Translations under genes and position numbers: made by a program
From: Eretmocerus hayati
Taxonomy: Eukaryota > Arthropoda > Insecta > Hymenoptera > Aphelinidae
Direction of reading: 5' to 3'
Length of the DNA: 64,000 bases
NCBI GenBank assembly: GCA_029851415.1
Contig: CM056741.1
Coordinates: 90,245,282-90,309,281, forward strand
Notes under the pieces: generated by a model
What the model saw: the letters and a program-made list of their open reading frames with translations, nothing else
Told to the model about the DNA's origin: nothing
The model's database searches: none
Shown here: in pieces, positions 18,074 through 31,341 of the stretch
Position numbering within the stretch: the first letter of the stretch is position 1
Layout of the letters: the number at the start of each line of letters is the position of its first letter

Positions 18074-18290
18074 AGAGGACGAGACGACGCACAGTGGGGG
18101 AAAAATTGCAAGTTGGCACAATTATGCTTCCCCATTGAACAGGCGATATTGAGACTTTGCGAGAGGTCAGATTGTAGGTTTTTTTATGCAAGAGATGAAT
18201 CCGTTTCCCTCGAGAGACACCCAGAACTCGTATGGTGGTGGCATTCATCAAAACGCGAAAATCAGCTAAAGAACACAGTATTAGCGGTTT
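18074..18290. other. Unassigned sequence up to the satellite edge
   Basis: There is no recognisable gene. An open frame on the plus strand ends in the first bases of satellite (18292), but its product resembles nothing I know. The satellite begins abruptly at about 18291. Confidence 0.5.
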
Positions 18291-19091
18291 AACTTGGAGG
18301 GCAAGCAATTTGATGCATTTTTAATGGGTAACAGAGTTGTTGCATTTTTCAAAATACATTTTTCTGTTGCCTGGGTTTTTCAAAAAACCGTATTTTTTGA
18401 GGTTCTTGTGGTCCTTGGGGCCTCTTCTGGGAGAATTTTGAAATTCTTACTGCGGCAATCGGAAGAGCACAGAATTTTACGTCGAAATATGTGGATTGAA
18501 AAGTTTAAATGAATTAATGCTATGAGCTCCACAACAGTCAAACAGAGAGGTAGTACGAAAATTGCACAGGGGCGTTGAAATACTCCCTAAAACTTGAAAG
18601 GAGAGCAATTTGAGGCATTTTCCATGGGGAACAAAGTTTTTGCATTTTTCAAAACACATTCTTTTGTTGCCTGGATCTTTCAAAAAATCATATTCTTTGA
18701 GGTTTTTGTGGTTTTTGGGGCCTTTCCTGGGAGGCTTCTGGAATTTCGACCGCGGCAATCAAAAGAACACCAAATTTCACGTCGAAATATGTGGTTTGGA
18801 ATCTTTTAATGAATTCATGCTGGGAGCTCCACAACGTTCAAACAGAGGGGTAGTCCGAAAATTGCACAGGAACGTTGCAAAACTCCCTGAAACTTGGAGG
18901 GAAAGCAATTTGAGGCATTCTCCATAGGGAATTCAGTTGCTGCATCTTCCAAAACACATTTTCTGGTTGCCTGGGTTTTTCAAAAAATCATATTCTTTGA
19001 GTTCTTGTGGTCTTTGGAGCCTTTCCTGGGGAACTTTTGGAATTCCGACCACGGCAATTGAAAAAGCACAAAATTTGAGGCCAAAGTATGT
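18291..19091 (-). repeat. Satellite arm in inverted orientation, about 2.7 monomers
   Basis: This is the same ~299-bp monomer as the main array but reverse-complemented, recognised by GAGCTC, CGGACTACC and GATTGCCGC read on the minus strand. Monomers are diverged from the main array. The left edge is sharp against unique sequence at about 18291. The right end passes into the inverted-repeat element at 19092. Confidence 0.85.
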
Positions 19092-19758
19092 ATTAATATC
19101 ATGGTAAAAGTTAACTCAGAGCTGTCAATTCATTCATACATACAAGTTCTCTCCTAGTCAAAATTCCGCGTTAACTACTATCTAGAATCCATCACTCCCA
19201 ACACATAATTTACAAGTGAAATAACTGTTAGTCAATCATATCATCAGATCCTTGAGATCATGATCCAAAATATGGATGTTGACAGTCTTTGAAAGATCAA
19301 ATTTTAGATCATCATTCACAATACAATAACTCCAAGAGTCCACCATATCACTCTAAGGGCATGATCCCAAATCCATATCTGGTAGTACTTACACAAGTCG
19401 TTCATCAATTCATATCTTTGAGATCATGCACTGAAAATTTGAGTGAGAGAATGTGCCTTTCCATTCTCTTTTGAATAAGATCTCAGCACAATGTCATACC
19501 GTATTCCGCGAAGAACAAAAATTCAACGAGCGGAATATCCTTCTACCTTACTAATTGTGTATACTGATTCCATCATTCACTTTGAATGACTATTTGATAA
19601 TACTGGAGGATCAATTGCACCATCACACCATTGTAGTATCAGAATGGTATTGGGAGTGATGGATTGTACATAGAAGTTAACGAGAAACTTTAACTAGGAG
19701 AAAAATTGTATGTACTAATTAATTGACAGCTCTGAATTAACTTCTACCATGATTTTTC
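19092..19758. mobile_element. Inverted-repeat (MITE-like) element at the satellite orientation switch
   Basis: Arms of about 110 bp (19098-19208 and 19648-19751, reverse-complemented) share CATGGTAAAAGTTAACTCAG, GAGCTGTCAATT and ATCCATCACTCCCAA with scattered mismatches. The 440-bp centre is AT-rich, has repeated GATCATG motifs and no coding frame. Symmetry continues outward into satellite on both sides (AAAGTATGT and ACATACTTT), so the arms may really include satellite. No transposase and no clear target duplication are seen; the superfamily is unknown. Confidence 0.65.
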
Positions 19759-21205
19759 ACACATACTTTCGCGTAAAATTTTGTGCTCGTTCGGGGGCCG
19801 TGATCAGGATTCCAAACTTCTCCCAGGAAAGGCCAAAGAACCACAGAAAACTGAAAAAATATTTCTTTGAGAAATCCAGGCAACAAAAGAATGAGTTTTG
19901 AGAAATGCAACAACTTTGTTCCACATAGAAAATGCATCAGAATGGTTCCCTTTCAAGTTTCAGGGAGTTTCTCAACGCCCCTGTGCAATTTTTTGACTAC
20001 CTCTCTGTTTGACTTCTGCGGAGCTCATAGCATGAATTCATTTCAAATTCTCAAGGCACATATTTCAACATAAAATTTTGTGCTCCTTCGATTGCCGCAG
20101 TGAGAATTCCAAGATTCCCCCAGAAAAGGCCCAAAAACTACGGGAACCTCAAGAAATATGGTTTTTTGAGAAACTCAAGTACCAAAAAGGAGTATTTTGA
20201 GCAACGCAACAACTTTCTTACACATGGAAGATGCCTCAAATGGCTCCCCCTCCAAGTTTTTGGGAGTTTTTCGACGCCCCTGTGCCATTTTCGGACTACC
20301 TCTCTGTTTGACTGCTGTGGAGCTCATAGCATAAATCCATTGAAAATTTTCAAACCATATATTTCGACGTACAATTCTGTACTCTTCCGATCGCCGTAAT
20401 CAGAATCCCTAGATTCCCCGGAAAGAGGCCCCAAAATCACGGAAACATGAGAAAATATGGTTTTTTGAAAAACCCGGGCAACGAGGAAGGCACTTTTGAA
20501 GATGCACCAACGTTGTTCCACAGGAAAAATGGGTCAAACGGCTTCCTCTCCAAGTTTTTGGGATTTTTTCGACGCCCCCGTGCCTATTTCGGACTACCTC
20601 GCTGTCTGACTGTTGTCGAGCTCATGGCATAAATTCATCCAAAATTCTCAAACCACATATTTCAACATGAAATCTTGTGCTCTTTCGATTGCCGCAGTAA
20701 GAATTCCTGGACTCCCTCAGAAAAGGCCCAGGAACCACGAAAACCTAAAAAAATATGGGTTTTGAAAAACTCAGGGAACAAAAAAATGTGTTTTGAGGAA
20801 CGCAACAACTTTGTTCCACATGGAAAATGTCTCAAATTGCTTCCCCTCCAAGTTGTAGGAAGTATTTCGACGCCCCTGTGCAATTTTCGGACTACCTCTC
20901 TGTTTGACTTCTGTGGAGCTCTAGCATGAATTCATATCAAATTCTCAAGGCACATATTTCATTATAAAATTTTGTGCTTCTTCATTTGCCGCAAAGAGAA
21001 TTCCCCCAGCAAAGGCCCAAAATCCACGAAAACCTCAAGAAATATGGTTTTTTGAAAGACTCAAGCAACAAAAAAATAAATTTCCAGGAACGCAACAACT
21101 TTGTTCCACATGGAAGATGCGTCGAATTGCTTCCGCTCGAAGTTTTAGGGAGTATTTCGATGCCCCTGTGCAATTTTCGGACTACCTCTCTATCTGACTG
21201 TTGTG

Positions 21206-24200
21206 GAGCTCATAGCATGAATTCATTTCAAATCCTCAAGGCACATATATCAACGTAAAATCTTGTGCTCTTCCGATTGCCACAGTGAGAATTCCAAACA
21301 TCCCTGGGGAGAGGCCCCAAAAACCTCGGAAACCTCAGAAAATATGATTTTTGAAAAACCCAGGCAACAAAAAAATGTATTTTGAGAAATGCAACAACTT
21401 TGTTCCACATGGAAGATGCGTCGAATTGCTTCCGCTCGAAGTTTTAGGGAGTATTTCGATGCCCCTGTGCAATTTTCGGACTACCTCTCTATTTGACTGT
21501 TGTGGAGCTCATAGCATGAATTCATTCAAAATGTTATAACCACATCTCTCGACGTAGAATAGTGTGCTCTTTTGAATGCCGCAGTCAAAATCGCATGATT
21601 CCCAGGGCAAGGCCCAAAAAACCACAAATACCTCAAAAAATATGGTTCTTTGAATAACCCAGGCAACGAAAGAATGTACTTCTGAAGATGCACCAACTTT
21701 GTTCTACCGGGGAAATGACTCGAATGGTTTCTCCTTCAAAGTTTAGGGAGTTTCTCGATTCCCCTGTGCATTTTTCGGACTACCCCTCTGTTTGATTGTT
21801 GTGTAGCTCATAGCATGAATTCATCTGAAATTCTCAAACCACATCCGTCGACGTAGGATTATGTGCTCTTCCGATTGCCGTGGTCAGGATTCCAAGAATT
21901 TCCCAAGGAAGCCCACGAAAATTAGGGAAACCTCGAAAATATGGTTTTATAGAAAACCCAGGCAACGAAGAAATATATTCTTGGAAATGCAACAACAACT
22001 CTTCCCCATATGTGAAATGCTTCAAATGGCCCCCCCTTCAAGGTTCTGGTAGTTCTTCGACGCCCCTGTGCCATTTTCGGACTACCCCTCTGTTTGACTG
22101 CTGTGGAGCTCATAGCATAAATTCATCTGAAATTTTCAAACCGCATATTTCGACGTAAAATGCTATGTTCTTCCGATCGCCGTAATCAGAATCCCAAGAT
22201 TCCTCGAGGAGAGGCCCCAAAAATCACGGAAACGTCGAAAAATATGGTTTTTTGGAAAACCCGGGCAACGAAAAAATGTATTTTTGAAGATGCACCAACG
22301 TTGGTCCACTGAAATGATGCCTCGAATGGCTTCACCTCCAAGTTTTATGGAGTCTTCCAACACCCCTGTGCGATTTTCGGACTACCTCTCTGTTTGGCTT
22401 TTGTGGAGCTCACAGCATAAATTCATTCAAAATTTCCAAACCACATCTTTCGACGTACAATTATGTGCTCTTTCGATTGCCGCAGTGAGGATTTCAAGAT
22501 TCCCCCAGGAGAGGCCCATTAACCACGGAAACCCCAAAGAATATGGTTTTTTGAAAAGCTCAGGCTGCAGAAAAATGTCTTCTCAGAAACGCAACAACTT
22601 TGTTCCACATGAAAGATGCGTCGAATGGCTCCTGCTCCAAGTTATAGGGAGTATTTCGATGCCCCTGTGCAATTTCCGGAATACCTCTCTGTCTGACTGT
22701 TGTGGAGCTCATGGCATGAATTCATCCAAAATTTTCAAACCACATCTTTCCACGTAGGATTATGTACTCTTCCGATTGCCGCATTCACGATTCCAAAATT
22801 CCCCCAGAAAAGGCCCCAGAAACCACAAAAACCTCAGGGAATATCGTTTTTTCAGAAACCCAGGCAACAAAAGAATGTATACTGAAGATGCAACAACTTT
22901 GATCCACATGAAAGATGCCTCGAATGGCTTCCCCTCTAGTTTCAGGGAGCTTTCCGACGCCCCTGTGCTATTTTCTGACTACCGCTCTGTTTGACTTCTG
23001 AGGAGCTCATAGCATGAATTCATTTCAAATCCTCAAGGCACATATATCAACGTAAAATCTTGTGCTCTTCCGATTGCCACAGTGAGAATTCCAAACATCC
23101 CTGGGGAGAGGCCCCAAAAACCTCGGAAACCTCAGAAAATATGATTTTTGAAAAACCCAGGCAACAAAAAAATGTATTTTGAGAAATGCAACAACTTTGT
23201 TCCACATGGAAGATGCGTCGAATTGCTTCCGCTCGAAGTTTTAGGGAGTATTTCGATGCCCCTGTGCAATTTTCGGACTACCTCTCTATTTGACTGTTGT
23301 GGAGCTCATAGCATGAATTCATTCAAAATGTTATAACCACATCTCTCGACGTAGAATAGTGTGCTCTTTTGAATGCCGCAGTCAAAATCGCATGATTCCC
23401 AGGGCAAGGCCCAAAAAACCACAAATACCTCAAAAAATATGGTTCTTTGAATAACCCAGGCAACGAAAGAATGTACTTCTGAAGATGCACCAACTTTGTT
23501 CTACCGGGGAAATGACTCGAATGGTTTCTCCTTCAAAGTTTAGGGAGTTTCTCGATTCCCCTGTGCATTTTTCGGACTACCCCTCTGTTTGATTGTTGTG
23601 TAGCTCATAGCATGAATTCATCTGAAATTCTCAAACCACATCCGTCGACGTAGGATTATGTGCTCTTCCGATTGCCGTGGTCAGGATTCCAAGAATTTCC
23701 CAAGGAAGCCCACGAAAATTAGGGAAACCTCGAAAATATGGTTTTATAGAAAACCCAGGCAACGAAGAAATATATTCTTGGAAATGCAACAACAACTCTT
23801 CCCCATATGTGAAATGCTTCAAATGGCTCCCCCTTCAAGGTTCTGGTAGTTCTTCGACGCCCCTGTGCCATTTTCGGACTACCCCTCTGTTTGACTGCTG
23901 TGGAGCTCATAGCATAAATTCATCTGAAATTTTCAAACCGCATATTTCGACGTAAAATGCTATGTTCTTCCGATCGCCGTAATCAGAATCCCAAGATTCC
24001 TCGAGGAGAGGCCCCAAAAATCACGGAAACGTCGAAAAATATGGTTTTTTGGAAAACCCGGGCAACGAAAAAATGTATTTTTGAAGATGCACCAACGTTG
24101 GTCCACTGAAATGATGCCTCGAATGGCTTCACCTCCAAGTTTTATGGAGTCTTCCAACACCCCTGTGCGATTTTCGGACTACCTCTCTGTTTGGCTTTTG

Positions 24201-25026
24201 TGGAGCTCACAACATAAATTCATTCAAAATTTCCAAACCACTTCTTTCGACGTACAATTATGTGCTCTTTCGATTGCCGCAGTGAGGATTCCAAGATTCC
24301 CCCAGGAGAGGCCCAACAACCACGGAAACCTCAAAGAATATGGTTTTTTGAAAAGCTCAGGCTGCAGAAAAATGTCTTCTCAGAAACGCAACAACTTTGT
24401 TCCACATGAAAGATGCGTCGAATGGCTCCTGCTCCAAGTTATAGGGAGTATTTCGATGCCCCTGTGCAATTTCCGGAATACCTCTCTGTCTGACTGTTGT
24501 GGAGCTCATGGCATGAATTCATCCAAAATTTTCAAACCACATCTTTCCACGTAGGATTATGTACTCTTCCGATTGCCGCATTCACGATTCCAAAATTCCC
24601 CCAGAAAAGGCCCCAGAAACCACAAAAACCTCAGGGAATATCGTTTTTTCAGAAACCCAGGCAACAAAAGAATGTATACTGAAGATGCAACAACTTTGAT
24701 CCACATGAAAGATGCCTCGAATGGCTTCCCCTCTAGTTTCAGGGAGCTTTCCGACGCCCCTGTGCTATTTTCTGACTACCGCTCTGTTTGACTTCTGAGG
24801 AGCTCATAGCATGAATTCATTTCAAATCCTCAAGGCACATATATCAACGTAAAATCTTGTGCTCTTCCGATTGCCACAGTGAGAATTCCAAACATCCCTG
24901 GGGAGAGGCCCCAAAAACCTCGGAAACCTCAGAAAATATGATTTTTGAAAAACCCAGGCAACAAAAAAATGTATTTTGAGAAATGCAACAACTTTGTTCC
25001 ACATGGAAGATGCGTCGAATTGCTTC
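21206..25026 (+). repeat. Higher-order repeat: 1,797-bp unit of six monomers, 2.1 copies
   Basis: The segment 21206-23002 recurs at 23003-24799 with about seven differences found by eye (over 99% identical), followed by a partial third copy to about 25026. The monomers inside the unit are much more different from each other. This is the hallmark of a higher-order repeat made by unequal exchange. Confidence 0.85.
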
Positions 25027-26638
25027 TGCTCCAAGTTTTAGGGAGTATTTCGATGCCCCTGTGCAATTTCCAGACTACCTCTCTGTTTGACTTCTGTGGA
25101 GCTCATAGCATGAATTCATTCCGAATTCTCAAGGCACATATTTTGACATGAAATTTCGTGCTCTTCCGATCGCCGCAGTGGAGAATTCCAAGATGCCTCC
25201 AGAAAAGGCCCAAAAACCACGGAAATCTCAGAAAATATGGTTTTTTGAAAAACCCAGGCAACAAAAAAATGTGTTTTGAGGAACGCAATCACTGTGCTCC
25301 ACATGGAAGATGCGTCGAATTACTTCTGCTCCAAGTTTCAGGGAGTATTTCGATGCCCCTGTGCAATTTCCGGAATACCTCTCTGTTTGACTTCTGTGGA
25401 GCTCTAGCATGAACTCATTTCGAATTCTCAAGGCATAATTTCAACATGAAATTTTGTGCTCTTTCGATTGCCGCAGTGAGAATTCCAAGATTCCCCCAGA
25501 GAAGGCACAAAAACAACGAGAACCTCAAGAAATACGGTTTTCTGGAAAACACAGGCAACAAAAAAATGTATTTGAGAAATGCAACAACTTTTTTCCATAT
25601 GAAAGATGCCTAAATCGGCTTCCCCTCCAAGTTTTTGGGAGTTTCTCAACGCCCCTGTGCAATTTTCGGACTACCTCTCTGTTTGACTCCCGTGGAGCTC
25701 AGAGCATGAATCCATTTCAAATTCTGAAGGCACATATTTCAACATAAAACTGTGTGCTCTTTGGATTGCCGCAGTGAGAATTCCTAGATTCCCCCAGGAG
25801 AGGCCCAACAACCACGAAAACCTCAAAAAATATGGTTTTTTTAGAAGCTCAGGCAATGAAAAAATGTATCCTCGGAATCGCAACATCTTTGTTCCACATG
25901 AAAGATGCGTCGAATTGCTCCTGCTCCAAGTTTTAGGGAGTATTTCGATCCCAATGTGCAATTTTCGGACTACCTCTCTGTTTGACTGCTGTGGAGCTCG
26001 TCCCATGAACTCATTGAGAATTTTCAAACCACATTTATCGACATAGAATTGTATGCTCTTCCGGTTGCCGCATCCATGATTCCCCCAGAAGAGGCCCCAG
26101 AAACCACGAAAACCTTAGTAGATATCGGTTTTCCAGAAACGCAGGCAATAAAATAATGTATTTTGACAAATGCAACAACTTTGTTCCACATGAAAGACGC
26201 CTCAAACGGCTTCCCCTCCAAGTTTTTGGGAGTTTCTCAAGGCCCCTGTGCAATTTTCGGACTACCTCTCTGTTTGACTTCCGTGGAGCTCATAGCATGA
26301 ATTCATTTCAAATTCTCAAGGCACATATTTTAACATAGAATTTTGTGCTCTTCTGATCGCCGCAGTGGAGAATTCCAAGATGCCTCCAGAAAAGGCCCAA
26401 AAACCACGGAAACCTCAGAAAGCATGGTTTTTTGAAAAACTCAGGCAACAAAAAAATGTGTTTTGAGGAACGCAACAACTGTGCTCCACATGAAAGATGC
26501 GTCGAATGGCTTCTGCTCCAAGTTTTGGGGAATATTTCGATGCCCCTGTGCAATTTCCGGACTACCTCTCTGTTTGACTTCCGTGGAGCTCATAGCAAGA
26601 TTTCATTTCAAATTCTGAAGGCACATATTTCAACATAA
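25012..26638 (+). repeat. Satellite segment duplicated at 31499-33125
   Basis: About 1.63 kb (5.4 monomers) recurs 6,487 bp downstream with only scattered changes, including identical monomer order and variants. The two copies lie either side of the foldback element at 29928-31341. Confidence 0.8.
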
Positions 26639-29600
26639 AATTTTGTGCTCTCTCGATCGCCGCAGTGGGAATTCCAAGATTCCTCCAGAAAAGCCCCAAA
26701 AACCACGAGAACCTCAGAAAATATGGTTTTTTTGAGAAACCCAGGCAACAAAAAAATGTATTTTGAGAAATGCAATAACTTTGTTACACATGAAAGATGC
26801 CTCAATCGGCTTCCCCTCCAAGTTTTTGGGAGTTTCTCAACGCCCCTGTGCAATTTTCGGACTACCTCTCTGTTTGACTTCCGTGGAGCTCATAGCATGA
26901 ATCCATTTCAAATTCTGAAGGCACATATTTCAACATAAAACTGTGTGCTCTTTGGATTGCCGCAGTGAGAATTCCAAGATTCCCCCAGGAGAGGCCCAAC
27001 AACCACGAAAACCTCAAAAAATATTGTTTTTTTTAGAAGCTCAGGCAACGAAGAATAGTATCCCCATAATCGCAACATCTTTGTTCCACATGAAGGATGC
27101 GTCGAATTGCTCCTGCTCCAAGTTTTAGGGAGTATTTCGATCCCAATGTGCAATTTTCGGACTACCTCTCTGTTTGACAGCTGTGGAGCTCGTAGCATGA
27201 AGTCATTGAGAATTTTCAAACCACATCTATCGACATAGAATTGTATGCTCTTCCGGTTGCCGCATCCATGATTCCCCCAGAAGAGGCCCCAGAAACCACG
27301 AAAACCTTAGTAGATATCGGTTTTCCAGAAACGCAGACAATGAAATAATGTATTTTGACAGCTGCAACAACTTTGTTCCACATGAAAGACGCCTCAAACG
27401 GCTTCCCCTCCAAGTTTTTGGGAGTTTCTCAGCGCCCCTGTGCAATTTTCGGACTACCTCTCTGTTTGACTTCCGTGGAGCTCATAGCATGAATTCATTT
27501 CAAATTCTCAAGGCACATATTTTAACATGGAATCTTGTGCTCTTCTGATCGCCGCAGTGGAGAATTCCAAGATGCCTCCAGAAAAGGCCCAAAAACCACG
27601 GAAACCTCAGAAAGCATGGTTTTCTGAAGAACTCAGGCAACAAAGAAATGTATTTTGAGAAATGCAATAACTTCGTTACACATGAAAGATGCCTCAATCG
27701 GCATCCCCTCCAAGTTTTTGGGAGTTTCTCAACGCCCCTGTGCAATTTCCGGACTACCTCTCTGTTTGACTTCCGTGGAGCTCATAGCAAGATTTCATTT
27801 CAAATTCTGGAGGCACATATTTCAACATAAAATTTTGTGCTCTCTCGATTGCCGCAGTGGGAATTCCAAGATTCCTCCAGAAAAGCCCCAAAAACCACGA
27901 GAACCTCAGAAAATATGGTTTTTTTGAGAAACCCAGGCAACAAAAAAATGTATTTTGAGAAATGCAACAACTTGGTTACACATGAAAGATGCCTCAATCG
28001 GCTTCCCCTCCGAATTTTTGGGAGTTCCTCAACGCTCCTGTGCGATTTTCGGACTACCTATCTGTTTGCCTTCCGTGGAGCTCATAGCATGATTCCTTCT
28101 CAAATTCTGAAGGCACAAATCTCAACATAAAATTTTGTGCTCTCTCGATTGCCGCAGTAGGAATTCCAAGATTCCTCCAGAAAACGCCCAAAAACCACGA
28201 AAACCTCGGGAAATATGGTTCTATGAGAAACTCAGGCAACAAAAAAATGTGTTTTGAGGAACGTGACAACTGTGTTCCACATGAAAGATGCGTCGAATTG
28301 CTTCTGCTCCAAGTTTCAGGGAGTATTTCGATGCCCCTGTGCAATTTCCGGACTACCTCTCTGTTTGACTTCCGTGGAGCTCATAGCATGATTTCATTTC
28401 ATATTCTGAAGGCATATATTTCAATATAAAATTTTGTGCTCTCTCGATTGCCGCAGTGAGAATTCCAAGATTCCTCCGGCAAAGGCCCAACAACCACGAG
28501 AACCTCAGAAAATATTGTTTCTTCGAGAAACCCAGGCAACAAAAAAATGTATTTTTAGAAATGCAACAACTTTGTTACACATGAGAGATGCCTCAATCGG
28601 CTCCCCCTCCAAGTTTGAGGGAGTATTTCGATGCCCCTGTGCAATTTCCGGACTACCTCTCTGTTTGACTTCCGTGGAGCTCATAGCATGAATCTATTTC
28701 AAATTCTGGAGGCACATATTTCAACATAAAATTGTGTGCTCTTTGGATTGCCGCAGTGCGAATTCCAAGATTCCCCCAGGAGAGGCCCAACAACGACGAA
28801 AACCTCAAAGAATATGGTTTTCTTAAAAGCTCAGGCAACAAAAAAATGTATCCTTAGAATCGCAACATCCTTGTTCCACATGAATGATGCGTCGAATTGC
28901 TTCTGCTCCAAGTTTTAGGGAGTATTTCGATCCCAATGTGCAATTTTCGGCCTACCTCTCTGTTTCACTGCTGTGGAGCTCGTAGCATGAACTCATTGAG
29001 AATTTTCAAACCACATCTTTCGACATAGAATTGTATGCTCTTCCGATTGCCGCATCCATGATTCCAGGATTCCCCCAGAAGAGGCCCCAGAAACCACGAA
29101 AGCCTTAGTAGATATCGTTTCTTCAGAAATGCAGGCAGTAAAAAAATGTATTTTGACAAATGCAACAACTTTGTTCCACATGAAAGACGCCTCAAACGGC
29201 TCCGCCTCCAAGTTTCAAGGTGTTTCTCAACGCCCCTGTGCAATTTTCGGACTACCTCTCTGTTCGACTTCTGTGGAGCTCATAGCATGAATTCATTTCA
29301 AATTCTCAAGGCACATATTTTGACATGAAATTTTGTGCTCTTCCGATCGCCGCAGTGGAGAATTCCAAGATTCCTCCAGGAAAGGCCCAAAAACCACGGA
29401 AACCTCTGGAAATATGGTTTTTTGAAAAACTCAGGCAACAAGAAAATGTGTTTTGAGGAACGCAACAACTGTGCTCCACATGGAAGATGCGTCGAATTGC
29501 TTCTGCTCCAAGTTTCAGGGAGTATTCTCATGCCCCTGTGCGATTTCCGGAATACCTCTCTGTTTGACTTCTGTGGAGCTCTAGCATGAACTCATTTCAA

Positions 29601-29927
29601 ATTCTCAAGGCACATATTCCAACATGAAATTTTGTGCTTCTCGATTGCCGCAGTGAGAATTCCAAGATTCCCCCAGAGAAGGCACAAAAACAACGAGAAC
29701 CTCAAGAAATATGGTTTTCTGAAGAACACAGGCAACAAAACAATGTATTTTCAGAAATGCAACAACTTCGTCCCACGTGAAAGACGCCTTAAACGGCTTC
29801 CCCTCCAAGTTTTTGGGAGTTTCTCAACACCCCTGTGCAATTTTCGAACTACCTCTCTGTTTGACTTCCGTGGAGCTCATAGCATGATTCCATCTCAAAT
29901 TCTGAAGGCACATATTTCAACATAAAA

Positions 29928-31341
29928 GGACCCCGCACAAAACCAATGGGAAGTGGCTTAAGGCCAATTTTGATGGAACTTGGCAGTGTTGTAGATCATT
30001 CTATGCTGATCAACTTTGTCAATGGGCACGAAGAGCGCCTATGGCTCATTTTTGAGATATTTTAATGGAAAGTACGCAATTAGTCGAGGTTACGTGTAAG
30101 CTTTGTTGTCACTTATTATTGATTTTTTTTCACAAAAGACTATTCACATTCCTGGAACGTATTGGGGCTCTTATATTAGCCAGTAAAGTTCAGTCAGGGC
30201 AGAGAATCCGACGAGTTACTTGGTTCATATTGAAATCATGAAGAACTGATTACAGTTTTTGAAATATCTTCATCTCCTCTTAGAAATGGTCCGTTTCTTA
30301 ATTGCATGACTCAGTGTTGGGCACATCTCAAACAGATACGAGCCATATGTGAATGGTCAGTAGCTACTGTAATTGCGTCCAACATTACTGATTATAAGCC
30401 TTGTGATGAGTAGTACATGTATCTCGAAAGCGTGGGTGGAGGAAGCTGGGGATAGCTTCATCGTGAAAAATCTGTTTCACGAAGCATAGTGCTGGGCATC
30501 TTTCTACTCGGGGGTTTTCGAGGTCGCTGAGCTCGAATATGTTATCGTCCAGCCTCTATCTCAAGATGCGGAGGCTGGACGATAACATATTCGAGCTCAG
30601 CGACCTCAAAAACCCCCGGATAGACTATCCCCCGTGCAGCGAAATCGGTTTTTCACTGCAGCCCCCCTCCCCCGCATGGTCCGCCCCCGCAGCCTCCGCA
30701 TCACGAGATAGAGGCTGGACGATAACATATCCGAGCTCAGCGACCTCGAAAACCCCCGAGTAGAAAGATGCCCAGTACTATGCTTCGTGAAACAGATTTT
30801 TTATAATAAAGCCATCCCCAGCTTCCTCCACCAACGCTTTTGAGATACATGTACTACTCATCACAAGGCTTATAATCAGTAATGTTGTACGTAATTACAG
30901 TAGCTACTGACCATTTACATATGGCTCGTATCTGTTTGAGATGTGCCCAACACAGGGTCATGCAATTAAGAAACGGACCATTTCTAAGAGGAGATGAAGA
31001 TATTTCAAAAACAGTAATCAGTTCTTCATGATTTCAATATGAACCAAGTAACTCGTCGAATTCTCTGCCCTGACTAAACTTTACTGGCTAATATAAGAGC
31101 TCGAATACGTTCGAGGAATGTGAATAGCCTTTTGTGAAAAAAAAAATCAATAATAAGTGACAACAAAGCTTACACGTAACCTCAACTAATTGCGTACTTT
31201 CCATTAAAATATCTCAAAAATAAGCCATAGGCGCTCTTCGTGCCCGTTGACAAAGTTGATCAGCATAAAATGATCTACAACCCTGCCAAGTTTCATCAAA
31301 ATTGGCCTTAAGCCACTTCCCATTGGTTTTGTGCGGGGTCC
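29928..31341. mobile_element. 1,414-bp foldback DNA element with ~635-bp terminal inverted repeats
   Basis: The ends are GGACCCCGCACAAAACC and its complement. The left arm (29928-30562) and right arm (30705-31341) pair along nearly their full length with small mismatches. It carries no transposase frame, so it would depend on an enzyme encoded elsewhere. It lies exactly between AAAA (29924-29927) and TTTT (31342-31345) of a satellite monomer. Joining the flanks restores the monomer with no bases gained or lost, so there is no target-site duplication. As I recall, the Harbinger-related Spy group inserts without duplication between AAA and TTT. The assignment is tentative. Confidence 0.8.
30506..30765. 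repeat. Nested inverted copies at the centre of the foldback element
   Basis: The inner end of the left arm (about 30507-30555) is followed after a few bases by its own reverse complement (about 30570-30618). The right arm then repeats that complement again (about 30711-30760). The left side alone can therefore form a ~50-bp hairpin around GGACGATAACATAT. A C-rich, G-poor spacer (30621-30704) separates the second and third copies. Confidence 0.75.

Larger units (their letters stand above)
19759..29927 (+). repeat. Tandem satellite array, first block (about 34 monomers of ~299 bp)
   Basis: Head-to-tail monomers run at about 297-300 bp. Landmarks in each are TTTCAACATAAAATTTTGTGC, GATTGCCGCAGTG, CAGGCAACAAAAAAATG, CCCCTGTGCAATTT, CGGACTACCTCTCTG and GTGGAGCTCATAGCATGA. 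Monomers nearest the orientation switch are the most diverged. The block contains a 6-monomer higher-order repeat and is interrupted at 29928 by a foldback element. Open frames of 60-160 codons on both strands are by-products of the sequence, not genes. Confidence 0.95.

Noticed and set aside
17879..18292. 137-codon plus-strand frame near the satellite edge
   Set aside because: It resembles no family, runs through hairpin-rich DNA and stops just after entering satellite; chance is the simplest explanation.
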